From positions 5,165,575-5,229,574 of the forward strand of contig NW_023998415.1 of NCBI RefSeq assembly GCF_014805625.2: a stretch of DNA of 64,000 bases, read 5' to 3'. Under the pieces are notes generated by a model that saw nothing but the letters and a program-made list of their open reading frames with translations, did no database searches and had not been told where the DNA came from. The position numbers were made by a program, and so were the translations under genes. The stretch's first letter is position 1; the number at the start of each line of letters is the position of its first letter. Of the stretch, positions 12,447 to 25,110 are shown in pieces. This stretch comes from Glossina fuscipes. Its lineage: Eukaryota; Arthropoda; Insecta; Diptera; Glossinidae.

Positions 12447-15400
12447 TTAGCACTTATTGGGAAGACTTGTAAATATTTTATTTGAATTATTATCGTCATT
12501 TTGAATCTTATCGACTGTATCAGTGGGGGCAATATCTTTAGTTAGTCGTGTAGCACTATTGGGATTGTTAATGTGATTTATGCTGTCTTTAGAGTTCTGC
12601 TCAGAGGATTGCTTACCATCGGTATCAGCTGACTGATGCCGCTGTAAATACTTCTGTATACAGAAATGGACAATGAAAGCTATAAAAAAGGACACACCGA
12701 AAATTTCAAAAGTATGTCCACCACCCACTGAGTCGAATAATAGGCCACCGACAAAACTGCCAGTAGATACGCCAATACCTTCAAATATAGCTCCAACTAA
12801 TCCCTATTAAAAAAAAAAAAAAAAAAAAAAAAGAAATGAAAAAATTGAATGAAAATAATTTCAAAATCATTTTTCAATTTAACTTACTTGCATAGTAGTT
12901 TCGGTGCCCGGCGGGGCCACTATACTGGCATAGGAGGCCATTGTAGCGTAAAAGAGACCAAAAGTTACACCATTTAAAAGTTCGATGGGCAAAACATACC
13001 ACGGATCCTGTAACATTGAATACAGAATAAAACGTACACCAAAACCGAACAAAACCAAACTCATGGCATTAATGTGGCCGATTTTTTTCAATATCCATCC
13101 AGAAGAAAAGAAAAACGGCAATTCACCGCAAAAACACTGTATCGCCATAACGAAGCCCTGTAGCGTTTTCATTGAATCTTGACAACTACTCAAATTTTCC
13201 AAATGCCAGAATAGAAAATTCCAAATAAGCGCCGTTCCCAGGCCGATAAATACGCACCAAATAAAAAATATCACACAACGCATCGATAAAAACATTTGAC
13301 CTACATCTTTTAATATATTCGGTGATAAATGGGTTTGTGTATGCTAAAGGTTAAAATATAAAGTTTTAGTTTAATACGATTTTTTTTTTTTTTTTTTGAC
13401 TCACCTTTAATTTTATCGAGGCCAATACATCTAAAGCCATTATAATGGCAGTCATCCAAAACACTGCGGTATAATCTTTTTCTGTATCAGTTGACATACT
13501 ATCAACCAGGATACCGGCCAAAATTGAGAATATACCCCAACCAACTGAACCATATAAACGTTGCTTACCATACAAATGTCCCCGTTCACCCAATATGGCA
13601 AAGCAAATGGCATCGCCGATACTAACTACGGCGGCCATACCGATCCAGCTTATAGTTAACATACCGAAAAACCACCAAAATTGATATAAACTGACAGCAT
13701 CGCTGTTGCTTATTACTGGACTTTCGGCCAATTGACTATGCAAATATTCATTGTTACAATTAAGCTCACACGTTGTATTGAAGTATGTACTATTGTCGAG
13801 GCAATCCGTTGACTCCAAGGCTTCTAGATCATCAGCCGGCTGTATTACTGTGAAAATCATACAAGTCTTCCCGTCCGTTAATTGGTCCATTCCTATATCA
13901 TTCATGTTTATATCCCTGATGAGATCCACATACTCGGAGCTGCGATTGCAATTTTCTGGTTTGATTTGAAAGCATTCTTTACACATATCGTTCCATATAA
14001 AGGGTTCAATTTGGCAATGTAATTTACAAGTAAGGGTCTGATTCTGAAAGTGGTTCTTTAAATTGGTACTAATGCAATTATCCGAGGAACAATAGCGCAC
14101 TGTCGTAGTGCTTTCATGGTGCAATTCGACAACAGGTAACGGTTTTTGTACACCTGGCGTAAACGTGATAAGAAAAAACGCCAGCCCAGTAAGAATTTCG
14201 CAGGAGATGAAAAGCATACGATGGCGTTGATATCTAGAAATCGAAAATGCAATAAAGCAATCAATATAGGAATCGTTTAGAATCTAATTATCATTTATAT
14301 AACCTGTTTAGTTAAGTCACCATCATCTTTGGCTATCCTAAAATTAATTGGTCTCTATCATTTTCAGTTTAAATTAGTCAGTTGTTCAAAAATATTGATT
14401 TTTAATAAGAATGTCATACATCAACCGATAGATTTTGAAAGTGTGTCTTAGCTAACTCTCAATTCAATGTCTTTGTGTAAATGAAGAAACAAATTATTTT
14501 ACTCATTTTATTATCCCCATCAACGAAGAACGTGAGTACGCAGAGCTTATGTACCCGCCTCTTAAGATTTTTACGAAATAATTTTCTTTCTACGGTTCAT
14601 CTCACTAGACCGGGGTTTTACTTACAATCAATTCCTTTAAGGATAGGATTATTCACAGTTTACTTAAGTTTCACAATATTCTTAACTGAAACATTCTTTT
14701 CCGACTAACGCAGTCTGCTCAAATATTCTGCTTATGTAAGCAAGTTATCATAAGTGATGTGTTTTCCGCTAATCTTTTCCGTCGGCCGGCAGTTGCATGA
14801 CACGCCACGAATATCCCAAAGTTTTCCATCTCTCGGAAATTTTTCTTCTGGGAAAATCAATCCGTAACAATATCTATAAAAGGTGTACGCCATAGACCTC
14901 TCTCTCTCTCTCTCTCTCTCTCTATGTCCATTACTTCAACTTTGGCGAATATATTTTGAAATCAAGTTAAAATCCCGAATCCTGATGGAATCATTCCCTA
15001 TAAGACCAGATATGACCAGCTTTTATCAGACGAAACAAATATTCTTACATTTGAAAATATAACAGAAGCAAGACGTTCACGATCGAAATTTCCCAATTTT
15101 TATACCTACAGTCGAATTGTGCCGTCTGTCCGCATGTCTGTTGTAAACATTCGTTTGGCCGCAAAAGTGAACATGAATGACGGCTTCAAATTGAGCAGGA
15201 GCATTGGAAGTTCTTGCAAGCAGGTTGCTATTGAAAATGGGTCAAATCGGTCGAAGAGCACGCCCGCAGCATTACGTAAACTGAGAACACTTCTGTCTTT
15301 CAAAACGAATGGAAAATTACTCATAAAGTATAGCAGATAAACTTATAAAAATTCGATGATATATTCTATGGGCGATGCTGCCGCAACTGTACAAATATGG

Positions 15401-18390
15401 AAAAAGTTGACCACGCCTACCCAATATTATAGTGTCTCACAGTTTAATTGTTTTTTCAATAGTTTTATAAAGCGCAGAAGCTAGTTTCAAAACCTCCATA
15501 AAGTATATAAATTCTTGGCCAGTTTTAAATTTGGAATGCACCTAAATAGGCCCGTCTCTTTCGTCTGTCCATCTATGCATCTGTACAACTGTGTAATGTC
15601 TGTTGTAAATATTCTTCCGTTAGCGAAAATGAAGATATCGCCCACAAATTTGCAAAAAAGTTTGGAATTGATTCAAACATTTCAAAGGACCCGCCTACAA
15701 CACTCCCACAAGCCTCTACGACAAAAAATGTTATTTTGAAAATAGAATAAATCAACTGCGCCCACTTCATATTATACAGCACGAGAACTTTTTTCTTTCA
15801 AATTCTTTTGTCTTTTTTTGGGATAAACCGTGAAGGGGATAAAAGATTTGGTCCCGGTTGAATTTGATTTTCGTATTTGTTTTTTATTTTTAGCGTATTT
15901 CATTATAGGGTTTCCGGTATAAATGGGGCATTACTCCTTGATTCATATAGCATTTTTTATTTCTACTCCAAGTGATTGTTTTATCAAATTTCAATATTAT
16001 GGTAATCTTTATATTAAAGTGAGTATATTTTTTACATAGAGTGGAAACAAATCGATTATACAATTTCTAAGAATATACGAAAAAGAAATGAACACGCTAT
16101 CTTTTACCCTATTTTAAACCGTTTTCAATTGTACTTTCAAAGTAGGAACCAATTGCAAAAAAGAATTCACTTTTAGATAGAAACCAATTAGATCTGATTA
16201 GATCTGATATTTTGTTAATAGATCTTTTGGATAAAGTCGTCTTGTAAAAGTAAAGATTTCATATCTAATATATAAAAATAAGCTTTTCTGACACCCACTA
16301 AGAAAAATATCGAGTCTCAAGGTATACTACATTTGTTTTGTGATTGAGAGGGAGGGAGATTCCGTAATATAACAATCTGAGCCCATTTAGCCGTTTATGA
16401 TTGTCGGTCGGTCTTTTATTGAAAGTGTTTATTGCACTTACCGATCTGACAGGAAACCGACCAACGGTTTAGTTAACATACCGATTACAGCCAATATTGT
16501 ATACATTGTACCCACTACTATACTAGAGTAACCCAACTGCTTCGCTAAAGTAGGCATAAAAGGTACAACAGGAGCGGTTCCTAAAAATAAAAACGTCGCC
16601 AATAAAACGTGATATAATTTCAAATAAATTCAAGCAGCAAAGCTCTCGTTATATTTAAAAGCGAAATGTATTTAAGTAAATTACCAGAAACTTACATTCT
16701 TGCACACGTAAAGTACAATTGTTTCCCGTGATAAATCATTATTAAGAGGATAGTATTTGAAATTTTTTGCTTTTTTTTTTTTTGTTTTTTTTTGCTTTTC
16801 CTGACTTAAACTTGCATACCGCTGTATACACACATTTAAATATATTTGTAGATTACAATTCACCTACTTAACTATCATAGCTTAGTTTATCGCAGTCTAA
16901 ACATGTTAAAAAAATCTTTATCTTTATATTTCTCTTTATAATTAACTCAACTATCTGTAACTATGCATAGTTTTATGCTTTTTAAGATTCCAATAAAATT
17001 CATTAAGGAAAAAACTGCCCATCATCTCATATTGTCTTCAATTTAAGTAGCATAAAATGTAAATTAAAAAGAAACCAAAAAAAAAAAAAAAAAAACAACG
17101 AATATTAAAAGGCAGAAGAAGAACAAAATATAGAAAAAGAAAATAACAAAAAAATTGTTAATTCAGCATAATTTCAATTAAACACTTTTCAAATTTTATT
17201 TACACAACAAAAATTTCTACTATAAATGCCAGTTTAACTCTCTCCCCCTCTCTCTCTCTCTCTCTCTCTCTTTCCCTTAAAATTTATTTAATATAGCGCG
17301 AATTGCATATTTAAAAGTGATTACACTTTTAGTTGATAAAATTGGAAAAACGAGGAACGAGTACGATGGCAATTTCGTGAATCGCGTCTTAATTTAATTA
17401 TGGTCAAGTTGAATTTTCAATCCTCGCCTAAAGCGAACGCTATCAGTGGAATTTCTTTAGCGAGCTTGGCTCTTGACAAAAATGTTTTATTAAAATAATA
17501 TGGAGTTTTCAGAGGTCCAAGGCATTTAAGGATGTCCACGCAGCAATCGAATTCTTGCCTCGCTAGTTTCAAACATTAGCGTTACCGCTTGTGCCTTAAG
17601 CATATCATGTCTCTGCAGGGACTCCGATTACGAAGGGTGTTGACTTTCTTTTCTCTTTTATGTTAATTGTGTCTGCTTCTTTTTTGCTAAAATAAAATTG
17701 AATTGACGAAAAAAAAATTGAAGAAAAGCTTAGTACTGTAAATAAAACAGTTCCCTTCAATTTGACTTTTAAGAAGGAGAAGGAATAAACGGACGTAGCC
17801 AAACCAGTATATTTTGAAGACTTCATTCAGATGTATTCGAACAATTTGTTACTACAGACTTAAAGCGCAGTACTCAGTATACCATCTGCAATTATTATTA
17901 TATTTAATATACAATCAGTTCAACATTTATACACCGAATTTTGTGCTTCGTAGGATACACTTTCGACCAAAATATTATTGATTTTGGCATTTTAACATTT
18001 ACTTAAATCGTGTACAATTTATGTGAAAGCATTGAGATTCTTAATTGCGAAGCAAGAATATTTCAAAGCCTTTGAGAGTTCGATGCATTTTAACACATTA
18101 GTGAGAAAAGAAAAAATAAATAAAAGCGAACTTTTTTTCAAAGCGAATTAACTATTAAGAGGCGGCCTATGCAACCATCGAAGTATTATTAAATCGCACT
18201 TTTATTTATCACCCGGTAATAAAACGTCATAATTAGTCATTAATTTTTCAATACTTTTAAGATTAAAATTGCTAGCAAGCGTTTCGCCACTAAAAAACAA
18301 TAACATAAAAAGTCGACTTTACTCACCTGCATTGAAAAGAAAATAATGAGCCTTTATGGGCAGCAAATCCTTATTAATATTGGGCCTCAT
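12447..18390 (-). CDS. MFSD6-like major facilitator superfamily membrane protein
   Basis: Five exons join in frame on the - strand: 18390-18327, 16580-16442, 14233-13405, 13343-12888 and 12803-12447 (1845 nt, 614 aa). Donors are GTGAGT, GTAAGT, GTGAGT and GTAAGT; acceptors TTTTAG, TTCTAG, CTTTAG and AATAG. The start reads MRPNINKDLLPIKAHYFLFN and is fixed by an in-frame TAA 7 codons upstream. The exon 1-2 join gives FNAG-TAPVVPFMPTLAKQLG, and exon 2-3 gives GFLSDR-YQRHR, the conserved loop after TM2. Between TM2 and TM3 lies a large Cys-rich, N-glycosylation-rich lumenal or extracellular loop (about residues 95-230), as in MFSD6. Exons 3-5 hold the remaining membrane helices, including GERGHLYGKQRLYGSVGWG, a hallmark of the MFS_1_like group, and a polar Ser/Asn/Asp tail. 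The transported substrate is not known to me. Which fly paralogue this is cannot be decided here. The gene has two introns with poly(T)-like tracts, one carrying a Rep-B copy. Confidence 0.85.
14898..14923. repeat. (CT)n microsatellite
   Basis: Perfect CT run of 13 units inside intron 2 of the MFSD6-like gene. Confidence 0.9.
15100..15870 (-). repeat. Rep-B interspersed repeat, inverted relative to 10235-11035
   Basis: The reverse complement shows the same block order as 10235-11035: palindrome (here GGTCCCGGTTGAA, degenerate), 'gcctatttaggtgcattcca', 'tttaaaactggccaagaatt', 'ctccataaagtatataaatt' in reverse, 'gctgcgggcgtgctcttcga', then 'gcttgcaagaacttccaatg'. The similarity to the 10235 copy is very high by eye (most 20-base blocks identical or one mismatch), so the two may be recent. 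It lies within intron 2 of the MFSD6-like gene. Confidence 0.7.
16581..18326 (-). other. Intron 1 of the MFSD6-like gene
   Basis: This 1.7 kb intron has a GTGAGT donor at its upper end and a TTTTTAG acceptor at its lower end. It is very AT-rich, with A tracts at 17078-17095 and a CT run at 17248-17272. No nested gene or recognised repeat was seen. The AT-biased frames at 16681-16863 and 17605-17826 are probably chance. Confidence 0.7.
17248..17272. repeat. (CT)n microsatellite
   Basis: CT run of about 12 units inside intron 1 of the MFSD6-like gene. Confidence 0.85.
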
Positions 18391-19306
18391 TTTGTTGCTA
18401 GTATGTTGATTTTATGATATTGAATATAAACTGCACTTTGGTATTACGCGTAGGTAGCGCGCTTCATGCGGTCTAATCTTAATAGCGTAAGTAATGTTTA
18501 ACAAATATAAGTTAAAAAAAAAAAATGCCGTATTGAACACAAACGCGTATATATATATATATATATACATATATGTATATACGTGTATAGTAATCCCTTT
18601 AATTAAACCAGTAAAGGCACACATTTAATAAAATCCTAAGATTTTCCCCTTTTGTTTTATGCAATAAACTAATAAGAATTTTTATATATAATTTTTTTCC
18701 TTTTTCACTGCGGTTACCAACCGAGATAACTCGTTTTTATAAACCACATAACCGCAGCGTTCTGTAAACTTTGCATATAGGTATTTAATTTTCAAATTAA
18801 CATTTTGTCAAGACATTTCCCATCGCTCTATCCAGTTTTTATGAATTCTAATTCTCAAATAGAAAACAAACTGAGCATTTTAATTGTCATTTTCTGAGAA
18901 TTGAGAACTTCACCAAACTTTAGTCGAAGGGCTGCCATATCGTGTTAACGTTGATGAAACATGTTTAGTCAACAAAATGAAAAGAGTATATATATGTTGG
19001 ATACTTGTTTAGAAGAAAGACAGTAGCGCCTGAATATTAAAATTTCATTGATGTGAATTTTATATATGTTATTACGAATTTCACAATCAATATTATGTTT
19101 TATTAACTTGAAAACGTTCTTACAAAGAAAAATCGAATCAAAAAAAAGAAAAACAAAATTGTTATTCATCTTTTTTTTAAGTGTTCTTAATATCTAGGTT
19201 TTATGTTTTGTTTTTTTTTTTTTTTATGCACATGTATTTTAACTAATGTATGGACAAATAATTAAAATAATTAAAAGGATGGCTGATGACGATCTTAATT
19301 CGTTTC
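18391..19306. other. Region between the MFSD6-like gene and TfIIEalpha
   Basis: This should hold the promoter and 5' UTR of the MFSD6-like gene and the 3' UTR of TfIIEalpha, both - strand. A (TA)n run lies at about 18547-18566. An AATAAA on the - strand at 19103-19098 could serve TfIIEalpha, about 205 bases after its stop. No coding exon was recognised. Confidence 0.5.
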
Positions 19307-20762
19307 TCAATCGTATATATGACTGTAATGCTGTTGATATACATGTATGTAATTTTCTTTTTCCTGTTGTGTCATTTGAGCAATGAGTTCATCGTTGACC
19401 TGATCTAATGGATAAGGATGACCGGCTATTAATACAGTAGGAACATCGTCATCTTCCTCAGATTCAGAATTAATGAAATTATTAAAATCGGCTTTGGCTA
19501 ACATAATACAAAAAAAAAAAAATGAATAAATAAAAAACGAATAATTTAAAAGTACGCCTGTAATCTGTAGTAAAATAACCTACATATTTTAGCATTTTCT
19601 ATATCGTTTTCATCATCGCTGGAATCAGTAGAATTGGCATTGGATGAGAAAGATTTCAAACTTCGTACATGATTATCTTTATGTTCTGCTTGTTTCTCAT
19701 GCTGCAAAAGTACAGCCATAATATCTTCTTGTTCCCTTCTACGATTGTTGGGTTGCGTGGACGTTGTAGTACTCGAAGCACACGATAATGTGGAATTTTG
19801 AGCTGCTTCATTGAGTATAGCATCGGCATTATCAATGATATCCTCCGTAGTCAAAGTGCTTTCTGTCATCCAAATTGGTCTAGATTTGCGTTCATCTATT
19901 GCATCATTTACATCATCGCCTCCTATATTAATATCTACACGAGTTTCCTCAACAGCAAAACCCTGATTGCGTGTTGCCTCTCCGGACCATTGCTGTCCAT
20001 CCAAACGGTGGTTAGGCGGTTTGCATACCCTATAATTTTTACTTTAATATTATAGTATTTTATATTTCATAAGAGCAAAAGCAATATATACCCTCTAATA
20101 GTATCTATGTCAACTGGCTCAGGCTCCAAAATTTCGGGTGCTAGCTTAATACCTTCTACCTCTCTGAGTAAATCATAAAGAGGCTGTAACTGTTCATTGA
20201 AACGTGCCAGCATAAGGCGTGAATCTTTCTTTGGCATAGCTGAACTATCTTCTTCTACAGAACTACCGCAATAAGTGCAGCGAAATTCGTGAGTATCGAA
20301 GTCAAATAATTGATCTGCTTCTAAATCGGTAAAAGTTTTATTACAATTCGTGCATTTAAAGCTGGCTCTACTTGTTGCATCTCGTTCTTCGGTCTCCATA
20401 CGTTTACGCATCAAATCCAATTTGTATTTGACAACATTTACGAATGTTTTATAGTTTATGAAGTAGTAATTAACTTTTTGGGCTTTGCCATCTGGACCTG
20501 TCTCCATTTTCAAACGTATTTGTATAAATTTATCACTACGCAAAGTGGAAATTCGAGCTCGCATTTGTTTCTTCTCAAATCGCAATAATTCAGCAATATC
20601 ATCTTCTTTCATACATGGATTACGTACGAGCATATCAATTATTAAAGCGTCTTCTATACTATAAAAACCACGCACTACAAGTCGAGCCAATTGTTTTAAG
20701 CTGCTAGGCACTTCGGTGACATATTTAACTTCTCCACTACTCGTAGATGGAGCAGATGACAT
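19307..20762 (-). CDS. TfIIEalpha: General transcription factor IIE subunit 1 (TFIIE alpha)
   Basis: Three coding exons join in frame on the - strand: 20762-20092, 20029-19584 and 19497-19307 (1308 nt, 435 aa). The ATG starts [24 protein letters not shown] five codons upstream is not a credible start. Residues about 20-115 form the winged-helix TFE domain ([20 protein letters not shown]...). A C4 zinc ribbon follows, with Cys137, Cys140, Cys162 and Cys165 (FKCTNC ... FRCTYC). Exon 2 adds a helical, low-complexity linker with [10 protein letters not shown], typical of metazoan TFIIE alpha. The C-terminus holds an acidic Ser/Glu/Asp stretch followed by DVPTVLIAG, like the segment that in human TFIIE alpha binds the TFIIH p62 PH domain. 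The protein joins TFIIE beta in the RNA polymerase II preinitiation complex, where it recruits and stimulates TFIIH. Introns are short (62 and 86 nt). Length matches the fly family. All catalytic-type landmarks are intact. Confidence 0.93.
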
Positions 20763-20800
20763 GATTTGTTTAAACAAAAAGAAAAACTTATATAAAAATA

Positions 20801-21165
20801 GCTGAAAAAATATTAAAAAAAAAATAATAATAATAATAATTCGTTAATTTTATAAAAAGAGGTATTTATAAAAAGAAAAGAGCATTTAAATTTAACCGTG
20901 GACACTACGCCACTGATTATATTCACTTACAAACATTTATTTGAGCAACATTTGTTTTGAGTGGTAAATTTCTAAAGCAATTTTCACTATATGGCAGCAC
21001 TTTATATACATGTGTTGAGAAAATAGCAATGGTTGTCATTTTACGAACTGACATTTCGTTAGTCGTTTTAGAAATTTCTTTCTTACCTCGCTCGAGTTGT
21101 GTGTGTTGTTCTTGCTGGCCGTTGTCGTCGTACGTTGTATGGAATCGAAAGGCTTTTTTCAGTGA
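20801..21165 (-). promoter_or_regulatory. TfIIEalpha: Probable non-coding 5' exon and promoter of TfIIEalpha
   Basis: On the - strand a consensus donor GAG|GTAAGA sits at 21087/21086 and a strong acceptor TTTTTTCAG at 20802, 39 bases before the ATG. Splicing these would remove a 285-nt intron and leave a leader exon from about 21160 to 21087, which is richer in G+C and CpG (ACGTACGACGACAACGGCC) than its surroundings. The start of transcription is a guess. Confidence 0.45.
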
Positions 21166-24050
21166 ATTTTTTTAATACACTTTTCTGAGTGTTTTCTCAT
21201 AAAACCTTGATATGTCCCGACATAGTGCCAGTTTTGTGTAATAATTTCTGCAAATTTTGTAGAAATTTATTAGTTGTTATTAATATAAAAAAATGTTTTT
21301 TCAGCACGGGACGCAGAATTACACGCACCGACCGCAAAAAATATGCGCCCGTCATACAGTATAGGGTGTGTCATGTTGAACAGTTTCTGCAATTTTGTTA
21401 TGGTTTGATGTTCAGCATGTCATTTTGCGGCATGTTCAGTGCTAATCAAGTAGAAAGTCAGAGTTGTTATTCAAATTGTTTACGAATGCCACAGGCTGAG
21501 TAGGAACTTCACATTACAGAACGTTTGCTAACGTTTTAATTGAATATAAATCATGATCGTAGCTTAAATAACGAAAGAATCATTTCAATAGTAGAAATAT
21601 GCCGTAAATAACATGGTTACGTAAGTATTTAGCTCCAACTAAGCCTTGCAATATCAGAATTTTGAGATATCACTAGGAAATTTATATATAAAAAAGAAGA
21701 AAATTCATGGTATCTAGGAAAGTAGCATTAGTTAGCTTTTTTTTAATTGGTAATCAGTGTAGTTCCTAATAAAAGTAAAACGGTATTATTGGCTCCATTA
21801 TTTGCCGTAAGGAGTGAAAATTATATACATATGGACTAAAATGCTAACGATTGCACCTTTTTCACAAATAAAACCCACATTTCTAATTGAGGTGATGATT
21901 TACAAAAAGAAAGTGCTGCCAGCAAGATCTAGACCAAGATATAGATACTATACTAATGCATTTAGCACGTTTGAGGAAGTGAGTACAGTATTCATTTTCA
22001 TTGTGATACAAAATGATATCAATGCTTTCTTTACTGAATGCTAATATTATATAATCTAGGGGTTTTTTAATTATTGTACTTGCCGAACTATTGATTAACT
22101 GATTCTTTAGGTTTTTCGCTCTCTACAAATTTACTTAAAGCGCCTTTAAATTCGTCAATTTCTGTACACTAGAAAGAGAGTAGATTCTCTTATTGTCGCT
22201 TTTTTTCATGTTTTTTTTTTTGCTTATATGAATGCTATAGCATTCACGTCATCCCAGGTGAAAATTGTTTATCGATATTGTCGCGAATGCTATAGCATTC
22301 GTTGTATATATCGATTAAAATATCATCTTACAATTGATTTTAAAATAAATTGACTTTCAGTTTTTGCACCTCGGTCGAATGTTTATTGGAAATTTTTCAT
22401 TCAAATGAGGATGATTTCGTTTTATCCATATTTGAAAATGACGTCGTTTTTAGTTTCCATATTGCATATATAGCTAATTAATTCACGTTTCTGTCTTTTT
22501 CGCATTTTCGTATGAAGGAATTGAATGTTAAATGTGGGTGCATTCATGGTCTCATATTTGAACAATTGGTTCATAATAGATCAAATATTATATTCCCGAT
22601 AGAGAGTGCATATTTTCGCATACATTTAGTAAAGCTATCTAAATAAAAATCTTTCAAACATTCGCCTCTCACACTTAAGCTTAAGGATTTGCAAGCTTAT
22701 TTTGTATATGAAGCACAGGGTGTGTAGTCGACTTGTTATACGTTTGCAACGCATACATGTAACATGTAAGGTTGTAAAATTCCGTCTTGTAATGCACAGC
22801 TTTACTAACTCATCCACAAAAGAGTATGTTTTATTAAAAAATATAATAATTAGCCATAATAACAGCAAGAAAGAAAATAATTGAAAAAAACCACACATAG
22901 AAGAAATAGTAAAACGTCGTTATAGGAAAATGATTTTCTACGTTAATAAGTAAGCTCATAAATGAATACAAAATATAAGCAAAACGTTTGCCGTGGAAAT
23001 GCAATATCAGCAATAATTTACGTGTATACTGCGTATGCCCACTGCTTGTTTATTTCTCTCTTTCCTATAAGCTTTTGGCCTGAATTTACATTATGAGCTT
23101 TCAAGTTCAATTTCATGTTTTCAGCGGAAAACACGCAAGATGCATCTTTTGGCTAGATAAGAAAAAGAAAAAAACTTTAAAATAAACAGCATCAAAATCA
23201 TGTTTTTCATAAAAACAAAATTTTACTCTTCCATTTTCAGTGAAAAATCTATATTGCCTCATCCATATATATTTACATTAAAAGTTGTTTTATAGATTCA
23301 CAATATATTTATACTTATTTTCGACACGTTTTTAAATGTTGTGTACGCTTCTTATATTTTCCATTGTAGAATGCATACAAAATATTTGTAACATCTACAC
23401 CTGTCATTCACACCATGTAATTTATCAAAATCATCAGTATGGACATTACATTAGAAACCGTCTTTTTTTTTTGATTTTTACCTCCACCATATGCAATCGA
23501 TTAGATTTGTTGGATGTATGAAGTACATTGACTCCTTATGCTTGATCAGCATAGATATTTTCTCTTTGTATACATGTTGTTATCCTAATTGATTCTTCAA
23601 CCCTATATCCAAAATTTAATCTCGAAATTATTTCTAATGAGGATAAATTTTAATCATTTTATTCTCACGAGTAAGTAACTGTTGCTTGTATAGAGGTGAA
23701 TGCTGCTCTTCGGGAATCTACAACTAACACACGACTATTAATTCGGTGCTACAAAGTCCTACAAAGTGTTATATGTTATATTAAACAGCAGCTTAAATCT
23801 AACGACATGCATCAGGTATCCAGAGTTTATTTAAATCCACAACAACTCGGCCTATCTGTCGTTTAAGATTTACTCAAACTTGAGATAGGATAGAAAGCGT
23901 TGTATATATATTCTTAGTCCATAGTCACTTAACCTGGAAAGTTTGAAAATGAGTATATTACGCGAAAAATTACAAAAAAATAAAACAAAATCGATAGTAG
24001 CAAATAATCCAAGACTTGCTTAAAAATTTCTCGAATGTATGTTAATTAAA
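21166..24050. other. Intergenic region upstream of TfIIEalpha
   Basis: No coding exon was recognised. It contains the paired 18-bp palindromes at 22229-22301, listed separately. The open frame on the + strand at 21189-21503 (104 codons) has no recognisable domain, overlaps the probable TfIIEalpha promoter side and has no clear Kozak context. The rest, including 22310-24050, is AT-rich and featureless to me. Confidence 0.5.
22229..22301. promoter_or_regulatory. Paired 18-bp palindromes flanking a TATCGATA site
   Basis: TGAATGCTATAGCATTCA (22229-22246) and CGAATGCTATAGCATTCG (22284-22301) are both perfect 18-bp palindromes sharing a 16-bp core, with centres 55 bp apart. Between them lies TATCGATA (22270-22277), the consensus bound by DREF in flies. 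Function is unknown; a dimeric-factor binding site or insulator is possible. Confidence 0.5.
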
Positions 24051-24054
24051 ATAT

Positions 24055-25085
24055 TATATTTTCCACAACATTTTACCATACTTTTGGCGACATGGCGTTA
24101 TCGTGTGAAAAGATCTCAATAATGGTTTTCCTCCGATCCCATCATGGATCAATTTTCGCGCTTTTACCGCGCCAGCCAAGCCATGGTGTATCGGTATGAA
24201 TCAGGTGGTAATCAGGAAGCTCTATGTCTGGTGAGCACGCTTCCCATCCGGACTCTAACAACAAGTAGACGAAATGGCATTTTCAGCCAATTCGTGCGGT
24301 AGTTATTTTAGTCGCTATCGCTGGTGTTTTGTGTAACAATTTTTTGTTCCATTTTTTTCATTTGACGTCGGTGGAAATTTGCAGCAACAGTTTCGTTCGC
24401 TTTAGTAGAGAGCAAAACTTTATTGCCACGAATATTGCGCCTCGGTGTCGATGTGAATGGTTCTCCCAGACGTATGGCTGACTTTTTGTGCTTGGGATTG
24501 TCGTAGTAGATCCCCTTTTATTGCTAGTCACAATGCGCCACTGAGAACTTTTCTTTTTCTTGTCTCATTCGAAATGTCATTTAAAAGGTAGTCGTTTTCC
24601 CTCCTTTTGATTCGTTCACTATCAAACTGTTCGATAGTTTTTTGAGAGCTTGAGCTGGGCTTTCGCCCAATAAGTCTTTCAATTCATTGTTTTCGATCTT
24701 TTTGGTTCTCTAGGCCGTTCAAAATCACCACTTTTAAACCGTTGAATACTGAACCGACAATTGGGACAGGATAGAGTAGCATCACAATAAGATTCTGAAT
24801 CGGTTTGATAGACTTCGTCGTCAGATGTCTTCAAATTAAACAGCAAAAGTAATGAAGGTCGAAAATGCAATTTCGAACGCTATATGATTCATGTCGGCCT
24901 GCATTGAATAAATCAATCAATAATTTTAAACGGAAAGTTGTTATTTTATGTAGAAAAAGGTGAAAATCAACGAATTTCACCGTTACGTAGAAACTGTTTT
25001 TTACTTTGTCATTTTTACCACTACAGTTCGTTGTTCGCAAAAATGAACGAAAGGCCCAATAAGAAGAGAGAACGTCGTTCAATTA
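24055..25085 (-). repeat. Rep-D repeat, long copy
   Basis: Shares its two outer parts with 11680-12240 but has an extra interior (about 24300-24860). A short - strand open frame, 24870-24679, encodes SDDEVYQTDSESY and CPNCRF, an acidic stretch next to a CxxC. This could be a decayed transposon protein, but I do not recognise it. It abuts the TTAA target duplication of the piggyBac-like element at 25111. Confidence 0.45.
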
Positions 25086-25110
25086 GTTCTTAGGATGACA
25101 TAATGTAAGG

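Larger units (their letters stand above)
14234..16441 (-). other. Intron 2 of the MFSD6-like gene
   Basis: This 2.2 kb intron has a GTAAGT donor at its 16441 end and a TTTCTAG acceptor at its 14234 end. It contains a perfect CT dinucleotide run (14898-14923) and a Rep-B copy (15100-15870). The remainder, including 15880-16430, shows nothing I can name. Confidence 0.7.

Noticed and set aside
13751..13969. + strand open frame within MFSD6-like exon 3
   Set aside because: Shadow of the coding exon on the other strand.
21189..21503. 104-codon open frame upstream of TfIIEalpha as a divergent gene
   Set aside because: No recognisable domain, poor start context; overlaps the likely promoter side of TfIIEalpha.
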